Source of the DNA: Endomicrobiia bacterium
Lineage (GTDB): Bacteria; Elusimicrobiota; Endomicrobiia; DTEH01
DNA: 49,530 bases
Assembly (NCBI GenBank): GCA_025060535.1
Contig: JANXCA010000005.1
Location: forward strand, 1 to 49,530
Reading direction: 5' to 3'
Shown here: positions 43,885 to 49,530 of the stretch, piece by piece
Numbering within the stretch: the stretch's first letter is position 1
Layout of the letters: the number at the start of each line of letters is the position of its first letter
The notes under the pieces: model-generated
The model's database searches: none
What the model was told of the DNA's origin: nothing
What the model saw: only the letters and a program-made list of their open reading frames with translations
Made by a program: the position numbers and the translations under genes

Positions 43885-44412
43885 GTGTTCAAAAAAAACA
43901 AACCATTAACATTTCGTAGACAAGCAAGAATTTTAGCTTTGAATGTGCTTTATTTGATAGATGTAGGTAAACTCAGTATTGATCAAGCGATAAACTTTGT
44001 TTTTTCTTTAGAAAAAAATTATCCAGAACCAATAAAAAAATACTCTTCATATTTAGTCATAGCAACTATTCAAAATCTTGGATTAATAGATGATATAATA
44101 GAAAAGACTTTAAAAAATTGGAAAATAGAAAGATTAGCTGCTATTGATAGGAATATATTAAGATTGTCTACTTGTGAATTTTTATGTTGCCCAGAAACTC
44201 CAATAAAAGTTATTTTAAACGAAGCTATAGAAATAGCAAAGGCATATTCTACAAAAGACTCAGGTAGATTTGTAAATGGAGTCTTAGATAAGATAAAATG
44301 CGTAAGAGATACACCATCGTTGGTAAATAAATTTATACAGCCGGAGAATGCATCTGAAGCTAAGAAAATAGCTTTACAACATGAATTAATTGAGGAGGAA
44401 AAGCAAAAATAA
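43885..44412 (+). CDS. nusB: Transcription antitermination factor NusB
   Basis: 175 residues from a GTG start at 43885, 13 nt after ribH; no better start is close by. RQARILALNVLYLIDVG (12-28), ENYPEP-type helices, IERLAAIDRNILRLSTCEFL and the final AKAYSTKDSGRFVNGVLDKI (cf. KKYSDEKSGKFVNGVLD of other NusB) identify the family. NusB binds boxA RNA with NusE/S10 for rRNA antitermination and works with NusA, encoded at 18960. The tail after residue ~150 is longer than usual and Glu/Lys-rich. Confidence 0.92.
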   Translation: MFKKNKPLTFRRQARILALNVLYLIDVGKLSIDQAINFVFSLEKNYPEPIKKYSSYLVIATIQNLGLIDDIIEKTLKNWKIERLAAIDRNILRLSTCEFLCCPETPIKVILNEAIEIAKAYSTKDSGRFVNGVLDKIKCVRDTPSLVNKFIQPENASEAKKIALQHELIEEEKQK

Positions 44413-46446
<2,034 letters not shown>

Positions 46447-46488
46447 AATAAATTTTGTCTAACTTGTTGTTATTTTAGAATTGCACAT

Positions 46489-47532
46489 ATGAATGACACT
46501 CAAGTATATTTTGTGAGAAAAGCAAGTGTTGAGAATTTTAAAAAAATTTTAGAAAGGATTGATTTTATTAACGATTTAATAAACCCTAAAGATTTCGTTG
46601 CATTAAAGACACATTTTGGAGAGGATGGGTGTAATACATTTATACCCGCAGAGTTTTATAAACCAATTGTAGATTTGCTACTTAAAAAGGATGCTTTAGC
46701 GTTTTTTACAGATACTAATACAATATATGTTGGTAAAAGAGCAAATGCCGTGGAGCATTTTATGTTAGCAAAACGTCATGGCTTTGATATGGGTATTCCT
46801 ATAATTATAGCAGATGGGATAAAAGGTAATGATTATGTAGAGGTTGAAATCAATTTGAGATATTTTAAAAAAGCAAAGATTGCCTCTAACATTTATTACT
46901 CAGATGTATTAATATGTTTAACACATTTTAAAGGTCATATGCTATTTGGATTTGCTGGAAGTATTAAAAATTTAGGAATGGGTTGTGCAGCTAGACCTGG
47001 GAAGTATCTTTTGCATAATGTTTTAAAACCAAAAGTTAAAGTTGAAAAATGTAGAGGTTGTGGGAGGTGTGTGTCGTATTGTCCTGTGGATGCTTTAAGT
47101 TTAGATAATCAGAACAAGATAATTTTAGATACCTCAAGATGTACAGGTTGTGCTGAGTGCATTCATATTTGTTTAAATAAGGTTTTTTCTATTCCTTGGG
47201 ATTTGTCATATAAAGAAGTTCAAGAAAGAACAGTAGAGTATGCTTATGCCGCAGTAAAAAATAAAAAATCACTTTTTATAAATTTCCTTTTTAATATAAC
47301 AAAAGATTGTGATTGTATTAACAAGAATCAAATACCAGCGATAGAAAATTTAGGAATAGTTTTAGGTTTTGATCCTGTAAGTGTAGATTATGCATCTTTA
47401 AGTATTGTAAATGAGTATTATAGAAAAGATATTTTTAAAGAATTTTGGCCCCATATAGATTATTCTTATCAAATAAATTATGCCCAAGAAATAGGATTAG
47501 GTAAAAAAAAATATACTTTGAGAGAGATTTAA
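46489..47532 (+). CDS. DUF362 domain iron-sulfur protein
   Basis: 347 residues. Residues 1-175 match the DUF362 domain: ALKTHFGEDG (38-47), DTNTIYVGKRANAVEH, and LICLTHFKGHMLFGFAGSIKNLGMG, where LTHFKGH and the G-KN-GMG loop are characteristic. Two ferredoxin-type 4Fe-4S clusters follow: Cys188, 191, 194, 198 and Cys218, 221, 224, 228. The C-terminal part ends with LGFDPVSVDYASL. No substrate is known for the family; a cytoplasmic electron-transfer role is implied by the clusters, and anaerobic or low-oxygen life is a reasonable inference. The next gene starts 2 nt after its stop. Confidence 0.87.
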   Translation: MNDTQVYFVRKASVENFKKILERIDFINDLINPKDFVALKTHFGEDGCNTFIPAEFYKPIVDLLLKKDALAFFTDTNTIYVGKRANAVEHFMLAKRHGFDMGIPIIIADGIKGNDYVEVEINLRYFKKAKIASNIYYSDVLICLTHFKGHMLFGFAGSIKNLGMGCAARPGKYLLHNVLKPKVKVEKCRGCGRCVSYCPVDALSLDNQNKIILDTSRCTGCAECIHICLNKVFSIPWDLSYKEVQERTVEYAYAAVKNKKSLFINFLFNITKDCDCINKNQIPAIENLGIVLGFDPVSVDYASLSIVNEYYRKDIFKEFWPHIDYSYQINYAQEIGLGKKKYTLREI

Positions 47533-47534
47533 AA

Positions 47535-48005
47535 ATGACAGAAAAGCCAAAATTCATAGTTGATTTTATGTGTGGGAGATTGGCTAGATGGTTAAGGATT
47601 TTAGGTTATGATGCTGAGTTTTTTAATGAGACATCTCGTAGTAAAATTTTAATGGAAAGTTTAAAAACTCAAAGAATAATTTTAACTCGGGATACTCAAT
47701 TAAGCAAAAAAAAAGCATATAAAATAATACTTATAACTTCTGATAAAATAAGACAGCAAGTTAAACAAGTTATAAAAGATCTAAATCTGAAATTAAACCC
47801 TAAAGAATTTTTTAGTATTTGTTCAATCTGTAATAAGAAAGTAAACAAAGTAATTGATAAATCTGAAATAAAAGATTTAGTTCCTATTTATATATATGAA
47901 AACATTAATGAATTTTATAGATGTCCTGGATGTAACCGTATATATTGGCAGGGTTCTCATTATGATTTTTTTTTAAAAGAAATTGAAAAAATTTTTTCAA
48001 AATAG
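47535..48005 (+). CDS. Mut7-C RNase domain protein
   Basis: 156 residues. FIVDFMCGRLARWLRILGYD (7-26) is the Mut7-C (PF01927) signature, usually LVD-MLGRLARWLR-LGYD; TRDTQL (51-56) supplies the second acidic cluster of this PIN-like fold. Two Cys pairs, CSIC (96-99) and CPGC (130-133), form a zinc ribbon before the ending WQGSHYD. A bacterial stand-alone version is widespread and its RNA target is unknown. It is closely spaced with the DUF362 gene, and 34 nt precede the DegT gene. Confidence 0.9.
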   Translation: MTEKPKFIVDFMCGRLARWLRILGYDAEFFNETSRSKILMESLKTQRIILTRDTQLSKKKAYKIILITSDKIRQQVKQVIKDLNLKLNPKEFFSICSICNKKVNKVIDKSEIKDLVPIYIYENINEFYRCPGCNRIYWQGSHYDFFLKEIEKIFSK

Positions 48006-48039
48006 TAAATATCATTATTCTTTGAAAAAGGGTTCATAA

Positions 48040-49188
48040 ATGAAAGTTCCATTTATTGATTTATCTTCTTCTGAAAAATTCCTAAGTAGTAAGATAAAAA
48101 AAGCTATAGAAAATGTAATAAGAAGAAAAGATTTTATATTAGGAAAAGAAGTTAAAGAATTTGAAGAAAATTTTTCAAAATATATAGGATGTAGATATAC
48201 TGTTGGAGTTTGTTCTGGTTCTTCTGGATTATTTTTAGCTTTAAAAGCGTTGGATATTTCTTCTAATGATTATGTGATTACTACTCCATTTACATTTACT
48301 GCTACAGCAGAAGTAATTTTGCACTGCAATGCTAAAGTTATTTTCGTAGATATAGATAAAGATACCTACAATATATCTGTAGAAGAAACAGAAAATGCAT
48401 TGAAGAAATTTGGGAATAAAGTTAAAGCTGTTATTCCGGTGCATTTATATGGTCAACCCTGTAATATGCAGGATTTATTAAAAGTCTGTAAGGAATATAA
48501 TATAAAAATTGTTGAAGATGCTGCCCAGGCACACGGAGCTATTTTTAGATTTAAAAATGGCTCTGAAATTATTGAAAAAAAGGTAGGTTCTATTGGAGAA
48601 ATTGGCTGCTTTAGTTTTTATCCCACGAAGAATTTAGGGTGTTATGGAGATGGAGGTGCAGTAACTACTAATGATGAGAAACTATATCAGAAACTTTTAA
48701 GGTTAAGAAATCATGGAAGAGTTGAGCATTATTTATACCAAGAAATCGGTTACAACTCTCGCTTAGATAATCTTCAGGCGGCAATTTTGTTGGTAAAGTT
48801 AAATTACTTGGATAAACTAAATAAAGAAAGACAAAAAATAGCACAAATTTACACACAAGAACTAAAAAACGTAGGAGATATAGTTACTCCATATGTTGCA
48901 GAAAATGTAACTCATGTATATCATTTATATGTAATAAAAACAAGTTATAGAGATAAATTAAAAGAATTTCTAAAACTCCATAATATAGGATGTGCTGTTC
49001 AGTATGATATCCCTTTACATTTACAACCAGCCTATAAAGGACTTTATGAAACAGTTTCTTCTCTAAAAAATTCAGAAATAACATCTCGTAAAGTTTTGAG
49101 TTTACCTATATATCCTGGATTAAAAGAAACGCAGATAGAATATGTTATAAATACTATTAAAAAGTTTTTCAAAAATTTAAAGAAATAA
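48040..49188 (+). CDS. DegT/DnrJ/EryC1/StrS family aminotransferase (second copy)
   Basis: 382 residues, a canonical member. VPFIDL (3-8) start, VCSGSSGLFLAL (57-68), VEDAAQAHGA (158-167) with the PLP-ring Asp160, and SFYPTKNLGCYGDGGA (192-207) with the Schiff-base Lys197. LRNHGR and GYNSRLDNLQAAIL are also typical, as is SLPIYPGL near the end. It makes an amino-sugar nucleotide; the product cannot be named. It differs from the copy at 39135 in the active-site loops, so the two are probably not interchangeable. It is the last gene before a 342-nt region without a convincing CDS. Confidence 0.92.
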   Translation: MKVPFIDLSSSEKFLSSKIKKAIENVIRRKDFILGKEVKEFEENFSKYIGCRYTVGVCSGSSGLFLALKALDISSNDYVITTPFTFTATAEVILHCNAKVIFVDIDKDTYNISVEETENALKKFGNKVKAVIPVHLYGQPCNMQDLLKVCKEYNIKIVEDAAQAHGAIFRFKNGSEIIEKKVGSIGEIGCFSFYPTKNLGCYGDGGAVTTNDEKLYQKLLRLRNHGRVEHYLYQEIGYNSRLDNLQAAILLVKLNYLDKLNKERQKIAQIYTQELKNVGDIVTPYVAENVTHVYHLYVIKTSYRDKLKEFLKLHNIGCAVQYDIPLHLQPAYKGLYETVSSLKNSEITSRKVLSLPIYPGLKETQIEYVINTIKKFFKNLKK

Positions 49189-49390
49189 ATAAAGAAAAAA
49201 TATAAAGTTACAGTATATGATGTATTAGATGAATAGTTTCATTGCAGATATAAGAGACTACAATAGCAAAAATTGGTGTAGGATGATTAAAATATCAGAT
49301 TAAAGATTATATAGATGTAAATGTTGGTGGAAGGAGTAATTTATTAGATATTATTGTAAATCATACTAAAAAGTAAAAAAGCTCATTGTT
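49189..49390. other. Non-coding stretch, possibly a degraded gene remnant
   Basis: No open frame worth calling. Short protein-like pieces interrupted by stops can be read, for example KYKVTVYDVLDE (from about 49200) and DVNVGGRSNLLDIIVNHTKK (about 49315-49374), in different frames. That pattern would fit a decayed polysaccharide gene after DegT, but I could not identify a family, and random AT-rich sequence can look alike. Confidence 0.3.
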
Positions 49391-49430
49391 AACTCATTAA
49401 TGTCTTACTTATGGTGAGTTTATTTATTTT
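49391..49430 (+). terminator. Candidate terminator downstream of DegT
   Basis: AACTCA (49391-49396) pairs with TGAGTT (49415-49420), extendable by two T-G pairs and one A-T pair, leaving a 12-nt loop. TATTTATTTT follows at once. It would end the long run beginning at secA. Beyond it, 49431-49530 holds an 8-bp inverted repeat (49467-49474 with 49501-49508) and a frame open to the edge from a GTG at 49493 reading VYRRFFCPKCKN, which is too short to call. Confidence 0.4.
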
Positions 49431-49530
49431 TGTAGAAGATATGATTTAAAATTTCAACCTGACCTTAAAACCTCAACAGCAGCTTGAGAAAGGTGTATAG
49501 GAGGTTTTTCTGTCCAAAATGTAAAAATTT

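Overview
The window comes from an AT-rich, Gram-negative bacterium. Envelope genes point to an outer membrane: apolipoprotein N-acyltransferase (Lnt), an LpoB-type lipoprotein, other lipoprotein-like exports, a PorV-like barrel protein and O-antigen ligase-like proteins. Codons are strongly A/T-ending with AGA arginine. Large secreted proteins built from PQQ-type propellers, Fn3 repeats and a FlgD-like C-terminal domain suggest a deep-branching candidate-phylum-type lineage (Elusimicrobiota, Omnitrophota or similar). The sequence alone does not settle the phylum. Every gene I can support lies on the + strand, usually with 1-30 nt overlaps or very short gaps.

Layout. 1-9249: two very large exported proteins (the first cut by the window edge), a PorV/PorQ-like barrel protein and a small nucleotidyltransferase. 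9393-16566: tRNA-Pro(GGG), rpiB, two small exported proteins and deoC, then a four-gene cluster made of a GAF-GGDEF protein, PilT, a 235-residue protein of unknown function, and a DnaA-derived AAA+ protein without the DnaA DNA-binding domain. 16659-26236: proS, rimP, nusA, infB, rbfA, an NrnA-like DHH phosphoesterase, ribF and an EF-G-like GTPase (a translation/transcription operon with truB missing). 26473-33599: LpoB-like lipoprotein, sugar epimerase, recR and two tandem O-antigen ligase/TPR proteins. 33600-34182: a cold-shock gene flanked by unusually structured non-coding DNA. 34183-49188: secA, lnt, WbqC, DegT aminotransferase, ExeA-like ATPase, LmbE-like deacetylase, WecA-like transferase, a membrane protein, ribH, nusB, ligA, a DUF362 ferredoxin, a Mut7-C protein and a second DegT aminotransferase. 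49189-49530: no convincing gene.

How the parts fit. The most unusual region is 11550-16566. The GGDEF protein and the DnaA-like protein begin with the same ~90-residue domain. The 235-residue protein and the DnaA-like protein end with what looks like the same ~120-residue alpha/beta domain. With PilT in the middle, this looks like a modular c-di-GMP/AAA+/type IV pilus control system in which a replication-initiator ATPase has been re-used away from DNA. That function is inference; the shared domains and missing DNA-binding domain are read from the sequence. Surface polysaccharide genes (epimerase, two ligases, WbqC, two DegT enzymes, WecA-like) are scattered among housekeeping genes, and may supply glycans for envelope or pilus decoration.
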